A DNA stretch of 24,306 nucleotides. It comes from DAOTWY01 sp003696565. GTDB taxonomy: Bacteria; Chloroflexota; Anaerolineae; Aggregatilineales; Phototrophicaceae. Location of the stretch: the NCBI GenBank assembly GCA_034435635.1, contig DAOTWY010000050.1, positions 1 through 24,306 of the forward strand. Reading direction: 5' to 3'. Shown here one piece after another: positions 1 through 8,376 of the stretch. The notes below the pieces were generated by a model. That model was not told the DNA's origin and searched no databases. It was given only the letters and a program-made list of their open reading frames with translations. Made by a program: the position numbers and the translations under genes. Position 1 is the stretch's first letter. Every line of letters begins with the position of its first letter.

Positions 1-323
1 ATTATGTGCATGTACAAGACTTAGCACAAGCCCATATCTTGGCATTAGAGGCTTTAAAAGATGGTAAAAGTCGTGCCTATAACCTGGGGAATGGACAAGG
101 CTATTCAGTCAAAGAAGTGATTGAAGCCTGCCGTGCTGTAACTGGGCATCCCATCCCAACCAAAGTGGGGGAACGTCGTGCCGGTGATTTACCCGTTCTT
201 GTGGCAGATAGCACCCGCATCAAACAAGAACTTGGTTGGGAACCGCAATATGATGACCTAAAGCAGATTGTTGCCACCGCCTGGAAGTGGCATCAAAGTC
301 ATCCCAATGGCTATAATAAATAA
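1..323 (+). CDS. galE: UDP-glucose 4-epimerase, C-terminal part (5' truncated by window)
   Basis: The reading frame is open from the first bases of the window to a TAA at 321-323; the true start lies upstream. The visible 107 residues match the C-terminal third of GalE-type extended short-chain dehydrogenases: a YVHVQDLAQAH segment (substrate-domain motif), YNLGNGQGYSVKEVIE, then RAGDLPVLVADSTRIKQELGW, the usual GalE tail. Members interconvert UDP-glucose and UDP-galactose with bound NAD in the cytoplasm. The Rossmann glycine motif and catalytic Tyr-Lys lie outside the window, so the epimerase call rests on C-terminal resemblance. A related nucleotide-sugar epimerase is the main alternative. 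A terminator follows 35 nt after the stop. Confidence 0.85.
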   Translation, partial: YVHVQDLAQAHILALEALKDGKSRAYNLGNGQGYSVKEVIEACRAVTGHPIPTKVGERRAGDLPVLVADSTRIKQELGWEPQYDDLKQIVATAWKWHQSHPNGYNK

Positions 324-358
324 TCTATGTTTAGGAAATTAGTCTATTTGGTATACAC

Positions 359-383
359 ACAGCCCGTTGATGGGCTGTTTTTT
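359..383 (+). terminator. Rho-independent terminator after galE
   Basis: Perfect 7-bp stem ACAGCCC (359-365) / GGGCTGT (372-378), loop of 6 nt, running into six T residues (378-383). It sits 35 nt after the galE stop and just before the promoter of the next gene. Confidence 0.9.
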
Positions 384-384
384 G

Positions 385-412
385 TTGATAGACAGGGTAC
401 ACTATATACAAT
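385..412 (+). promoter_or_regulatory. Predicted sigma70-type promoter for the GAF-PAS histidine kinase
   Basis: TTGATA at 385-390, a 16-nt spacer and TACAAT at 407-412. The same spacing and -10 hexamer recur before the tRNA (10785-10812) and the SH3b lipoprotein (10265-10292). Transcription would begin near 419, leaving a leader of about 80 nt. It lies directly behind the galE terminator. Confidence 0.65.
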
Positions 413-500
413 GATAAAAATTTATAAATTTCTCCGTGACGATTATCTCATTTTTGTTATATTGAAGACAAAGTTTAGTTAAAAACGAGTTGTCCAGTCC

Positions 501-2048
501 ATGCAATACCAAGCATTATATCAACTATCACGCGCACTACATCAACTTGATGAGCATAAAATCCTCAGTACGGCTGTTCATCAAATCAGCAAAATGGTTG
601 AAGCATCCTACAGTTGTATTTTGGTCTTTCACCAAGATAGTTCCATCAAGAGCCTATACTACACGCATGATTCAATTGCATGGGATACTCTTTTTCAGCA
701 TGGCATGGCGGGATATGTTTATCACAGCCGCCGGATGGTTATTATTTGGGATATTGCTAATGATCCGCGCTGGTGTGGATACACCAAATTACCAAACTTA
801 CCACAAACTGGCTCAGCTATTGGGCTACCTCTCTTACGCGGACAAAATATTTATGGTGTATTCGTGTTAATTCATCATGAAATTGAACATTTCAATGATG
901 AACGACTCGCCCTATTACAAGAAGCACATGAACTAATAACAATTGCCCTAAACAACGCCCTAGATTATCAGGTAGGTTTAACTGACGATATGCGGTATCT
1001 TGCAGCATTTAATGACGCTGTTGTGCCAATCTTACTGACTGATTTACAGGGAACAATTATAGACTTGAACCATCAAGCAATCAATTTACTGGGCTTTGAA
1101 CCCAATGAGTTAATTGGGATGCCAATTAGCAGTTTGCATGAGCTAACCGATTTTGACCTGCAAAATATTGTAGGAGAACGCATCTTACAAACACGGTTAA
1201 AAACCAATAATGCAGAAATCGCCGCAATGGTACGAGTCCGCCAGTTACATCTACATGGGCAAGATGTTCTGGAATGGGTGGAGCAAGACATTACCCCTCA
1301 AATGGAATTGGAGCAACTCCGGCGTGATTTAACCGCAATGGTTTATCATGATTTACGGGGACCCCTACAGACAATCCACGGCAGTATCCAACGTTTAGCG
1401 CGGCATCTTGCCAACCATGAAGACCCCTCCGTTTGGAATTTGTTGCAAGTTGGCTTAAGGAGTACGCGCCAGCTCCGCCGGATGGTTGATAGCCTGCTTG
1501 ATATACAACGCCTAGAAGAAGGCAAAGCCATTTTAAACCGCCACCCAACAGAGGTACGAGTCCTCTTGGCGGATGCTGTTCAACTTGTCCAACCATTAGC
1601 GGTTGAAGCCAATATGCGCTTGAAATTCGCCATCCAGGATGATCTTCCTTTAGTTGATGCCGATGTCGATATGATCGTGCGGGTGGTCATCAACTTAATA
1701 GAAAATGCAATTAAATATACCCCTGCTGGTGAGATCATTACGTTGGGCGCATTTCACAAAGAAAATCAGGTATATATCCATGTCAAAGATTCCGGACCTG
1801 GGATTCCATCCGAAATGAAGCAGCAAATTTTTGACAAATTTAGCCGCGTAAAATATCACCATACCCCTAAAGGCATCGGATTAGGATTAGCTTTTTGCCG
1901 TTTAGCTGTGCAAGCACATGGTGGGCATATCTGGGTAGAAAGTGAGCCAGGACAAGGCTCTGACTTCATCTTTACACTGCCGGCTAGCCTCATCACACCA
2001 CAGGATGAAACAGCTGACGAGCCTACTATTAGCAGCAAATTAGCTTAA
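501..2048 (+). CDS. Soluble GAF-PAS sensor histidine kinase
   Basis: 515-aa two-component sensor kinase that would autophosphorylate on His and pass the phosphate to an unlinked response regulator. Domains in order: GAF (about residues 5-155), PAS (about 163-270), HisKA with VYHDLRGPLQ (phospho-acceptor H283), and HATPase_c with N-box NLIENAIKYTP (398-408), G1 DSGPGIP (430-436), F-box IFDKFSRV, and G2 GIGLGLAF (458-465). No transmembrane segment is evident, so it probably senses a cytoplasmic signal. The 'HDLRGPL' H-box is a common variant of HELRTPL. No response regulator lies in the window. The ATG at 501 has no strong ribosome binding site; no better start is visible, and the GAF domain begins immediately after it. 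Confidence 0.92.
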   Translation: MQYQALYQLSRALHQLDEHKILSTAVHQISKMVEASYSCILVFHQDSSIKSLYYTHDSIAWDTLFQHGMAGYVYHSRRMVIIWDIANDPRWCGYTKLPNLPQTGSAIGLPLLRGQNIYGVFVLIHHEIEHFNDERLALLQEAHELITIALNNALDYQVGLTDDMRYLAAFNDAVVPILLTDLQGTIIDLNHQAINLLGFEPNELIGMPISSLHELTDFDLQNIVGERILQTRLKTNNAEIAAMVRVRQLHLHGQDVLEWVEQDITPQMELEQLRRDLTAMVYHDLRGPLQTIHGSIQRLARHLANHEDPSVWNLLQVGLRSTRQLRRMVDSLLDIQRLEEGKAILNRHPTEVRVLLADAVQLVQPLAVEANMRLKFAIQDDLPLVDADVDMIVRVVINLIENAIKYTPAGEIITLGAFHKENQVYIHVKDSGPGIPSEMKQQIFDKFSRVKYHHTPKGIGLGLAFCRLAVQAHGGHIWVESEPGQGSDFIFTLPASLITPQDETADEPTISSKLA

Positions 2049-2092
2049 TCGTAACGCAATCATATTTTTTAGTAGATAAGAGCAAACAGTAT

Positions 2093-2413
2093 ATGAATAA
2101 AAAATTTATGGAACTTGTTCAAACACATGAACGCGCTTGGGGAAAACAAACATATCCTGGCAGACCAGATATGTTTGATATATTTCAATCACCTGTGGTT
2201 GTTTTTTGGGAATCCACAAAAGAAAGTGAACAGCCCTATACCATCACGCTACATGAATCATTAGAAGCTGTGGAAAAATATTTCCTGCGTTTGTTGTTTT
2301 CCCGCGCTATTCAAACCACAGATAAACGCATTGCGCATGTGTTTCAAAATCAAAAGCGCATGGTCATCAGTGAAATTAACATCAAATTTAAAGAAGACCA
2401 AAACGACAACTAA
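2093..2413 (+). CDS. Hypothetical protein, 106 aa
   Basis: Small soluble protein of unknown function; I do not recognise a family. It has no signal peptide or membrane segment. Its N-terminal half is polar with an aromatic-rich stretch (PVVVFWESTKE), and it ends in a charged tail (FKEDQNDN). It starts 44 nt after the histidine kinase stop in the same direction, so it may be co-transcribed. The AAGAG upstream is only a weak ribosome binding site. Its TAA overlaps the TAG of the convergent MaoC-like gene by 4 nt. Codon usage looks like that of its neighbours, and no other long frame competes here, so I regard it as probably real. Confidence 0.6.
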   Translation: MNKKFMELVQTHERAWGKQTYPGRPDMFDIFQSPVVVFWESTKESEQPYTITLHESLEAVEKYFLRLLFSRAIQTTDKRIAHVFQNQKRMVISEINIKFKEDQNDN

Positions 2414-2856
2414 ACCGGCTTAGATGCCATTAAAACTGTCCATGTCCCTTTTTGTACCGCTTTACCATCTTGGTTGACGATGCGCACGTCAAATGTGACG
2501 ATCCCTCCACCCAAACGCTCAGCCGGTTTGGTTTCTGCCACTTTAATTTCAACGTGGATTGTATCACCAATAAACACGGGCTGACTGAATTTCATATCAA
2601 TGGCACGGAACGCTAACACTGTTCCTTCCAAAAAGCCAAGTTGATATGCCTGCCCCACAGCGTAACTAATCGTCAACATTCCATGTGCAATACGCTGCCC
2701 AATCATATGTGATTTCATATATTCCGCATCAAAGTGCATCGGGTTAAAATCCCCGGTGAGCGCGCCAAACTGCACAATATCACTTTCCGTGATAGTACGC
2801 CCACGTGTTTTCATGGTTTGCCCAATTTCAAATTCTTCAAAAAATAATCCGGTCAT
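2410..2856 (-). CDS. MaoC-like (R)-specific enoyl-CoA hydratase family protein
   Basis: 148-aa single hot-dog-fold protein, a normal length for PhaJ-type hydratases. The hydratase signature is visible: TGDFNPMHFDAEYMKSH with the expected catalytic Asp36 and His41, then GQRIAHGML. The family adds water to trans-2-enoyl-CoA, or acts on related acyl-CoA substrates; the exact substrate cannot be read from sequence. The start is well supported by AGAAAGGA about 7 nt upstream of the ATG at 2856. It runs convergent to the 106-aa gene (stops overlap by 4 nt) and divergent from the penicillin-binding protein gene across a 325-nt gap. Confidence 0.88.
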   Translation of the reverse strand: MTGLFFEEFEIGQTMKTRGRTITESDIVQFGALTGDFNPMHFDAEYMKSHMIGQRIAHGMLTISYAVGQAYQLGFLEGTVLAFRAIDMKFSQPVFIGDTIHVEIKVAETKPAERLGGGIVTFDVRIVNQDGKAVQKGTWTVLMASKPV

Positions 2857-2912
2857 GCTGCGTCCTTTCTATAGCCATCCCATTGATGCTATGCAATTCA
2901 TCATATGTATTT

Positions 2913-2928
2913 TGTGATAAAAATCACT
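2913..2928. promoter_or_regulatory. CRP/FNR-superfamily-like operator dyad
   Basis: TGTGA (2913-2917), 6 nt, TCACT (2924-2928). The core GTGAT-AAAA-ATCAC (2914-2927) is a perfect inverted repeat. It resembles the TGTGA-N6-TCACA consensus known for CRP-type regulators and lies 57 nt upstream of the MaoC-like start. No such regulator is encoded in the window, so function is inferred from pattern alone. Confidence 0.4.
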
Positions 2929-3121
2929 ATCTTAGTTGCACACCACGCCCTACACTATAAGTACACTACTTCCTAATATATCGACTCCGAGGTTCTAACA
3001 AGAATCCAAATACTGCCGACTCTTCTTTCAATACATTTTGCAGCAGGTCTTTCAGCCGATAGCTCAACAGTTATCTAAGAAGGATCTGCTTGGTTGTTTT
3101 CCACGCTTTCCCTACGCCCTC

Positions 3122-3150
3122 TGGACGATCGTTACTCATGCCATTATAGT
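3122..3150 (+). promoter_or_regulatory. Candidate promoter for the PBP gene
   Basis: TGGACG (3122-3127), a 17-nt spacer and TATAGT (3145-3150). A transcript would start near 3157, just upstream of GGAG (3173-3176) and the ATG at 3182. This position argues against translation starting at the TTG at 3038. The -35 matches consensus only partly. Confidence 0.4.
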
Positions 3151-3181
3151 ATGCTCATGGTTCATATTAAATGGAGTGTTT

Positions 3182-5404
3182 ATGTTGAAGAGAACCATCT
3201 TGCTTTGGGGATTAGTGATTCTAATAAGCGGTTCGGTTTTAGCACAACAGTCACCACAAGGCGTTGTAGAGACCTTCTTGCAGTATTGGAACGAGAAAAA
3301 TTATGACAGCATGTATGATCTCATCTATGTTTATGAGATCAACGGGCAACCAGAATATCCACGCCAAACATTTATCAATCGCTATCAAGTCGTGGAAGAA
3401 CGGCTATCTTTTACCGGGTTGACGTTCAACATCCACCAAACAGAGCTACAAGGGCAAACTGCGATCGTACATTATGACATCACCATACAGACAGCGAACT
3501 TCGGTGAGATTAATGACCCAGGGCGGATGATGCGCTTGGTAAACTATGATGGCACTTGGCGTATCGCCTGGACGACGATGGACATCTTTGCCGCACTCTC
3601 ACCGGATGCACAAGTGCGTGTCGAATCAGAAGTGAGTTTCCGTGCGCCAATTTATGATCGCAATGGGTTACCCTTGGTACAGGATAATCAAACCACCACA
3701 GCACTTTACAGTGCACGCACCAGCATGAACACTGAGGAAGATTGTTTTAGCCTGTTGGCAGAGCTATTGATGGAGCCACGCACCCGTATTGATGAGCGTG
3801 CCCGTCCTTATGTTGGAGAAACCATCTTCTTTTTAGGGGAAATGCCGACCGATATCTTTGAACGCAACCGAACACGGATCAATAACGTGTGTAATCTTCA
3901 GTACACACAAACTAGCTTCCCGCATCGGGTATATTACAATGGGGGTGCTGTTGTCACCGTGACCGGCTATGTCTCTCAAGTTTCCCCAGAAGAAGAAGCG
4001 ATCTACGGTGCTGGTCAAATGGTGGGGCGTGCCGGTGTTGAACAGTTTTATCAAACGGTACTAGCTGGGCAGCCGTCACGCATCTTACGAATTGTTGAAC
4101 CGGGCGGGATCGTGTTAGATGAATTAGCCGGCACAACGGGCACACAACCCATGCCAGTCACACTGACTGTTGACCGCGATTTGCAGATGATCGTTGCCCG
4201 TGCCATGAACGATGCCTTTAATTATGCTACGCCAGATTGGGGCGGTGTTTCCCCGGGAGGGGCGGCAGTTGTGTTGGATGTTAACACAGGGCAAATTTTG
4301 GCGATGGTCAGCTATCCCACATTCAACCCCAGTTTATATAACCCCGGCAGTGTTGCCCCAGATCGTGCGACGGAATTAAGTGCGATTTTTAACAGCCCGC
4401 GCGGTGTATTACGCAACCGTGCTGTTAGTGAACAATTCTCACCTGGCTCTGTTTTTAAACTGATTACGGCTGCTGCTGCTTTGAACGAAGGTTTAATCGC
4501 CCCTGGCGATATCTATGATTGTAAATTGTCTTGGGATGGTACTCAATATGGTGATACACAACCAGAACGACTGGATTGGCGCGCCACTTTAACTGACGAA
4601 GGCTATGAAGAAGCCGGACCAATTACGCCTGCACAAGCTATAATGGCATCTTGTAATCCATTTTTCTGGGAATATGGCACACGGCTTTATCTGGAAGTTG
4701 GGAACGATCAGATTGCATCATATGCTGAACGCATGGGGATTCGCCCAGACTACAACATTACCACCCCGGAAGGATACAGAAGCCTACCATATAACCAGGC
4801 AAGCGGAGTTATCACCATACCAACTAATGTTGAAATTGCCATTAACGAGTCGATTGGACAAGGTGATGTAGCAGTGTCTCCTTTGCAAATGGCAGTTGTC
4901 ACCGCGTCTATTGCCAATGGTGGCACGGTTTATCGCCCATACATTGTACAAAGTGTGGGTGATCCTGATGCCCCAGTACACACATTTGAGCCAGAAGTCA
5001 TTGGCACATTTGATTTTGAGCCTGGTGTGTTAGAAGAAATTCAAGAAGGGATGTGCGGCGTAACCAGCGTGGAAGGTCTTGGTACAGCGTATGGGCGTTT
5101 TGTCAGCAGCAATAGTGAATATAGCTATACAGATGTCACCGCTACCTATGCGGCTTGTGGTAAAACTGGAACAGCTCAAACCGCTGCTAACCCCAACGCC
5201 TGGTTTGTGGTTTATGCGCCAGCAGAAAACCCACAGATCGCCATCGCGGTGATGGTTGAACAATCACTAGAAGGCTCACAAGTAGCAGCACCTATCGCGC
5301 GGCGTATTTTGGACGATTATTTTAACGCACCCCGTGCCAGTTATCCTGAGTGGTGGTCTATCCCACCGTTTGAACCGCTGCCTTCTGGCGCACAAGCTGG
5401 TTAA
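3182..5404 (+). CDS. Secreted or membrane-anchored penicillin-binding transpeptidase with NTF2-like (MecA_N) domain
   Basis: 740-aa class B-type PBP that would crosslink peptidoglycan peptides outside the cytoplasmic membrane. I chose the ATG at 3182 because GGAG lies 5 nt upstream and the product then begins with a signal peptide or anchor (MLKRTILLWGLVILISGSVLA); the frame stays open back to a TTG at 3038. An NTF2-like/MecA_N domain (about 25-135) precedes the linker and dimerisation region (about 140-330). All three transpeptidase motifs are present: SVFK (nucleophile S423, K426), SCN (S490-N492) and KTG (K661-G663). The MecA_N plus transpeptidase layout is that of PBP2a/PBP3-like proteins. 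It is not evidence of beta-lactam resistance. It stands alone rather than in a division gene cluster. Confidence 0.9.
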   Translation: MLKRTILLWGLVILISGSVLAQQSPQGVVETFLQYWNEKNYDSMYDLIYVYEINGQPEYPRQTFINRYQVVEERLSFTGLTFNIHQTELQGQTAIVHYDITIQTANFGEINDPGRMMRLVNYDGTWRIAWTTMDIFAALSPDAQVRVESEVSFRAPIYDRNGLPLVQDNQTTTALYSARTSMNTEEDCFSLLAELLMEPRTRIDERARPYVGETIFFLGEMPTDIFERNRTRINNVCNLQYTQTSFPHRVYYNGGAVVTVTGYVSQVSPEEEAIYGAGQMVGRAGVEQFYQTVLAGQPSRILRIVEPGGIVLDELAGTTGTQPMPVTLTVDRDLQMIVARAMNDAFNYATPDWGGVSPGGAAVVLDVNTGQILAMVSYPTFNPSLYNPGSVAPDRATELSAIFNSPRGVLRNRAVSEQFSPGSVFKLITAAAALNEGLIAPGDIYDCKLSWDGTQYGDTQPERLDWRATLTDEGYEEAGPITPAQAIMASCNPFFWEYGTRLYLEVGNDQIASYAERMGIRPDYNITTPEGYRSLPYNQASGVITIPTNVEIAINESIGQGDVAVSPLQMAVVTASIANGGTVYRPYIVQSVGDPDAPVHTFEPEVIGTFDFEPGVLEEIQEGMCGVTSVEGLGTAYGRFVSSNSEYSYTDVTATYAACGKTGTAQTAANPNAWFVVYAPAENPQIAIAVMVEQSLEGSQVAAPIARRILDDYFNAPRASYPEWWSIPPFEPLPSGAQAG

Positions 5405-5417
5405 GCACTCATCTCCG

Positions 5418-5436
5418 CTACGATGTAGGCTTTTTT
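5418..5436 (+). terminator. Weak possible terminator after the PBP gene
   Basis: Short CTAC/GTAG stem (5418-5428, 3-nt loop), then GC and six T residues (5431-5436), 14 nt after the stop. The stem is only 4 bp, so termination may be partial. Confidence 0.35.
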
Positions 5437-5463
5437 AATACGAGCATATAACCAAGGGGATTA

Positions 5464-5472
5464 TGCTACAAT
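5464..5472 (+). promoter_or_regulatory. Extended -10 promoter for the secreted metallopeptidase
   Basis: TGC-TACAAT: the TACAAT hexamer (5467-5472) preceded by a TGn extension. No -35 is recognisable at 16-17 nt. It lies 42 nt before the ATG at 5515 and after the weak terminator. Confidence 0.5.
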
Positions 5473-5514
5473 CAAACAAAGCTACACCCTTAATCCAACA
5501 AGTGAGGCACTAGC

Positions 5515-7329
5515 ATGAGACAATTTGTACTCGTATTGCTTTTATGTATCAGTTTTAACATCGCACAAGCCGACCAGACTGATGACGCACTGGATTCAAC
5601 CGAAATTCCCATAGCAGACCCGGTTGACTTAGCGCAGCGATTACTTGGCGTTGATGTCATTGAACCACCTCCGAGCACCCCACCGAACTATCAAATTGGA
5701 GACCAAGAGGCATTTTGGGTGTCAAACTCATATACTATGGAGACTTTTTCTGTTCCCGCTACGCTCAAAGTCATAGGGGAACATGTCTATCTATGGGTCG
5801 ATAATACGGCATCGTTAAATCAAGATGATCTGGAAACATTAGCTGCGGCGTTTGATGAATCAATCTATGAACCAACCCGCCAACTATGGGGAAAAGAGGA
5901 CTCGCCGGGTATAGACGGCGACCCTCGTTTGCATGTGCTGTTCGCTTATAACATGGGACCAAGTGTCGGTGCATATTTTGCTCAACGTCATACTTACCCC
6001 AGCGAAGTGATTGACCACACGAATGAGCGAGAGATGTTTTTCGTCAATTTGGATGCCTTCTATACGCTCGCGGGTGAAGCAATCCAAAGCACACTGGCAC
6101 ACGAATTTCAACACATGATCCAATATCATCAAGACCCAAATGAGGATACTTGGATGAATGAGGGATTTTCCACATTTACTGAATTGTATCTCGGTTATAC
6201 CTCAGCTAATCGTTACCCAGCGATGTTTTTGCCGTATCCGAACACGCAACTTAACACATTTGGCTTAAGCAACGATTTCCGTGGTGTCAACTACGGTGCT
6301 GGATTTATGTTTATCACGTATTTTTATGAGCGTTATGGTGTAAGCGGCATCCAATCTTTAAGTGAAACAAGTGAAAACGGTTTAACAGCCATCGATCATA
6401 TTCTGCAAAAAATGAATGAGCCAGGCGTAGATGAATTTTTTGCAGATTGGGTATTAGCAAATTATATTCAAGATCAGCACACAATTTATGGCTATAACAC
6501 TTTGAATATAGATATGCGCCCCCCTACCCAGCCCTTGATTGACCAAGCTCAAGTCACGGGTCATCAATATGCCACAACATATTTTGAATTATCACCACGT
6601 AGCGACAATATGACCATCACTCTCACTATGCCAGATACCATTCCCTTGATTCCTACTGACGCTTATAGCGGCACGCAGATGTGGTATTCCAACCGCGCGG
6701 ATACCAGTGATATGACATTAACCCGTGCTTTTGATTTAACCAATGTTGACTCCGCCACATTAACCTATCATATTTGGTACAATATCGAAGAATTTTGGGA
6801 TTATGGTTATGTGCTGGTCAGTACAGATAACGGCGAAAGTTGGCAATTCCTCAGTACAGATCACACCACAACACAAAACCCTTTCGGTAATAGCTATGGT
6901 ATGGGCTATACGGGTTACTCCGATGGATGGGTACAAGAAAGCATTTCATTAGATCAATATGTTGGTCAGCAAATTCTGATCCGTTTTGAGTACATCACAG
7001 ACGATGCTGTGACAGAACCCGGTTTCGCTATTGACGATATTGCCATACCAGAGATCAACTATTTTTCAAACTTTGAAACAGATAATGGCGGGTGGGAATC
7101 AGCGGGTTGGGTGTTAATTGATAATATTTTACCGCAGCGGGCATGGGTACAAGTTTTACAATACGATGACAATCATACACCACACATTACCCGTTGGTTA
7201 GCAGAAGGCAATGCTTCCTGGTCTTTGTCATTACAACCCTCTTATGAGAAGGTTATCATTGCCGTATCTCCCTTTGCACCAGTGACCACTGTCCCCATCG
7301 ATTATACGCTAGCTGTTAGTTATAATTAA
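5515..7329 (+). CDS. Secreted zinc metallopeptidase, M30/immune-inhibitor-A-like
   Basis: 604-aa exported protease. A clear signal peptide opens the protein (MRQFVLVLLLCISFNIAQA). The catalytic region holds HEFQH (196-200) followed by WMNEGFS, where E216 is the likely third zinc ligand. 'HEFQHMI ... WxNEG' is typical of peptidase family M30 (hyicolysin) and related enzymes. The preceding IDGDPRLHVLF and NEREMFFVNLDA segments fit that group. From about residue 380 to 560 is a beta-rich MAM/VEG-like module (STDNGESW, GFAIDDIAI) as in the C-terminus of immune inhibitor A (M6). The ATG follows GAGG by about 8 nt. The role is probably extracellular protein degradation; the substrate is unknown. 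It is flanked by a cell-wall PBP, but a shared pathway is not shown. Confidence 0.82.
   Translation: MRQFVLVLLLCISFNIAQADQTDDALDSTEIPIADPVDLAQRLLGVDVIEPPPSTPPNYQIGDQEAFWVSNSYTMETFSVPATLKVIGEHVYLWVDNTASLNQDDLETLAAAFDESIYEPTRQLWGKEDSPGIDGDPRLHVLFAYNMGPSVGAYFAQRHTYPSEVIDHTNEREMFFVNLDAFYTLAGEAIQSTLAHEFQHMIQYHQDPNEDTWMNEGFSTFTELYLGYTSANRYPAMFLPYPNTQLNTFGLSNDFRGVNYGAGFMFITYFYERYGVSGIQSLSETSENGLTAIDHILQKMNEPGVDEFFADWVLANYIQDQHTIYGYNTLNIDMRPPTQPLIDQAQVTGHQYATTYFELSPRSDNMTITLTMPDTIPLIPTDAYSGTQMWYSNRADTSDMTLTRAFDLTNVDSATLTYHIWYNIEEFWDYGYVLVSTDNGESWQFLSTDHTTTQNPFGNSYGMGYTGYSDGWVQESISLDQYVGQQILIRFEYITDDAVTEPGFAIDDIAIPEINYFSNFETDNGGWESAGWVLIDNILPQRAWVQVLQYDDNHTPHITRWLAEGNASWSLSLQPSYEKVIIAVSPFAPVTTVPIDYTLAVSYN
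7321..7326 (+). promoter_or_regulatory. Possible -10 element for the epimerase gene
   Basis: Perfect TATAAT overlapping the stop codon of the metallopeptidase gene, 38 nt before the ATG at 7365. There is no matching -35. In an AT-rich stretch this can occur by chance. Confidence 0.25.
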
Positions 7330-7364
7330 CAAACTTATGTTTTAGGTCATATGGTAAATCAATC

Positions 7365-8273
7365 ATGCGGATCATCATAGCAGGTGGTACAGGGTTAATT
7401 GGACGGGAGTTAGTTAAACAGTTAGCTGCTCATCATGAGGTATTTATCCTCACGCGGGATACCAACGGCAAGCAACAATTCATGCCGCCTGGGGTAGAGC
7501 TACGAGTTTGGGATGCGCTCACACCACAGGGTTGGTGTGAGCTTATTCATGAGGATACCATTCTTATCAATCTAGCTGGGGAAAATATCGCCAATTGGCG
7601 ATGGACACTGACACATCGACGAGTTGTACTACAAAGTCGAATTGACACCAGCCGTGCGATCACACAGGCAATTCTTGAGGCAAAACATAAGCCACGTGCC
7701 CTATTACAAGCTTCCGCTGTTGGTTACTATGGCTCTCGTGGTGAGCTTGCTATCGGTGAGATCACCTCACCCGGTACTGGCTGGCGGGCAGAAGTGTGTA
7801 AACTGTGGGAAGCAGAAACCATTCCAGTCGAATCTGCGGGAGTTCGTCGTGTTTTAATGCGAATTGGCATCGTGCTTGATCGGCACGCGGGAGCTTTTCC
7901 CGCCCTATCACTAGCAGGACGATTAGGGGTCAATCGACTGGGAAATGGCAATCAATGGATCCCTTGGATTCATAACATAGACGTTGCGGGGGCTATCCAA
8001 CATATCATTCAATGTGAAACACTAACTGGTGCAGTTAATATCACCTCGCCTATGCCTGTAACCAATGCTGAGTTTTTCCGCACGCTGGCAAGAGTAAGAC
8101 GTTGGCTCGCCCTATATCCTGTTCCGGATGCCGCGCTTAAGCTCATCTTAGGAGAAATGGCAACAACCGTACTAGATAGTCAACGGGTTTATGCCCCTAA
8201 GCTAGTAGACTCTGGTTATCAATTTTGTTTCCCTACCCTTCAAGACGCACTCAAAGACTTATTAAACCACTAG
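7365..8273 (+). CDS. TIGR01777/YfcH-family NAD(P)-dependent epimerase-like protein
   Basis: 302-aa extended SDR (SDR39U1 type). The N-terminal nucleotide-binding motif is GGTGLIG (7-13) within MRIIIAGGTGLIGRELV. Further family hallmarks are LINLAGENIANWRW, RIDTSRAI, and ASAVGYYGSRG around the catalytic Tyr. A C-terminal DUF1731-like tail follows (ILGEMATTVLDSQRV ... LVDSGYQF). The length is normal for the family. Members are found from bacteria to humans, but the physiological substrate is not established, so no pathway is assigned. The ribosome binding site is weak; the start is fixed by the conserved N-terminal beta strand. It begins 35 nt after the metallopeptidase and may be read from that transcript. 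Confidence 0.9.
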   Translation: MRIIIAGGTGLIGRELVKQLAAHHEVFILTRDTNGKQQFMPPGVELRVWDALTPQGWCELIHEDTILINLAGENIANWRWTLTHRRVVLQSRIDTSRAITQAILEAKHKPRALLQASAVGYYGSRGELAIGEITSPGTGWRAEVCKLWEAETIPVESAGVRRVLMRIGIVLDRHAGAFPALSLAGRLGVNRLGNGNQWIPWIHNIDVAGAIQHIIQCETLTGAVNITSPMPVTNAEFFRTLARVRRWLALYPVPDAALKLILGEMATTVLDSQRVYAPKLVDSGYQFCFPTLQDALKDLLNH

Positions 8274-8276
8274 CGA

Positions 8277-8299
8277 CTAGGGCACTCACACTGCCCTAG
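8277..8299 (+). terminator. Hairpin after the epimerase gene (no T tract)
   Basis: Perfect 8-bp inverted repeat CTAGGGCA (8277-8284) / TGCCCTAG (8292-8299) with a 7-nt loop, starting 4 nt after the stop codon. There is no T run, so it may be an mRNA 3'-end stabiliser or a Rho-associated hairpin rather than an intrinsic terminator. Confidence 0.5.
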
Positions 8300-8376
8300 C
8301 ACCACATCAATTGTTAAGAAATTCTGATCTTTTTCCTAAAAAGTTCAGTAAATCACCCCTTACCTCTTTACTTTTT

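Larger units (their letters stand above)
2857..3181. other. Divergent intergenic region between the MaoC-like gene and the PBP gene
   Basis: This 325-nt stretch has no convincing gene. An in-frame extension of the PBP back to a TTG at 3038 exists but lacks a ribosome binding site. The stretch holds a CRP/FNR-like dyad (2913-2928), a TACACTA direct repeat 11 nt apart (2951-2957 and 2962-2968), and a candidate PBP promoter (3122-3150). I see no RNA gene or known riboswitch. Confidence 0.6.

Noticed and set aside
490..870. 126-aa open frame overlapping the start of the GAF-PAS kinase gene
   Set aside because: It lies in another frame over a well-supported kinase gene and its translation shows no family features.
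3038..3181. N-terminal extension of the PBP to a TTG at 3038
   Set aside because: No ribosome binding site; the ATG at 3182 has GGAG and begins a proper signal peptide, and a candidate promoter lies inside the extension.
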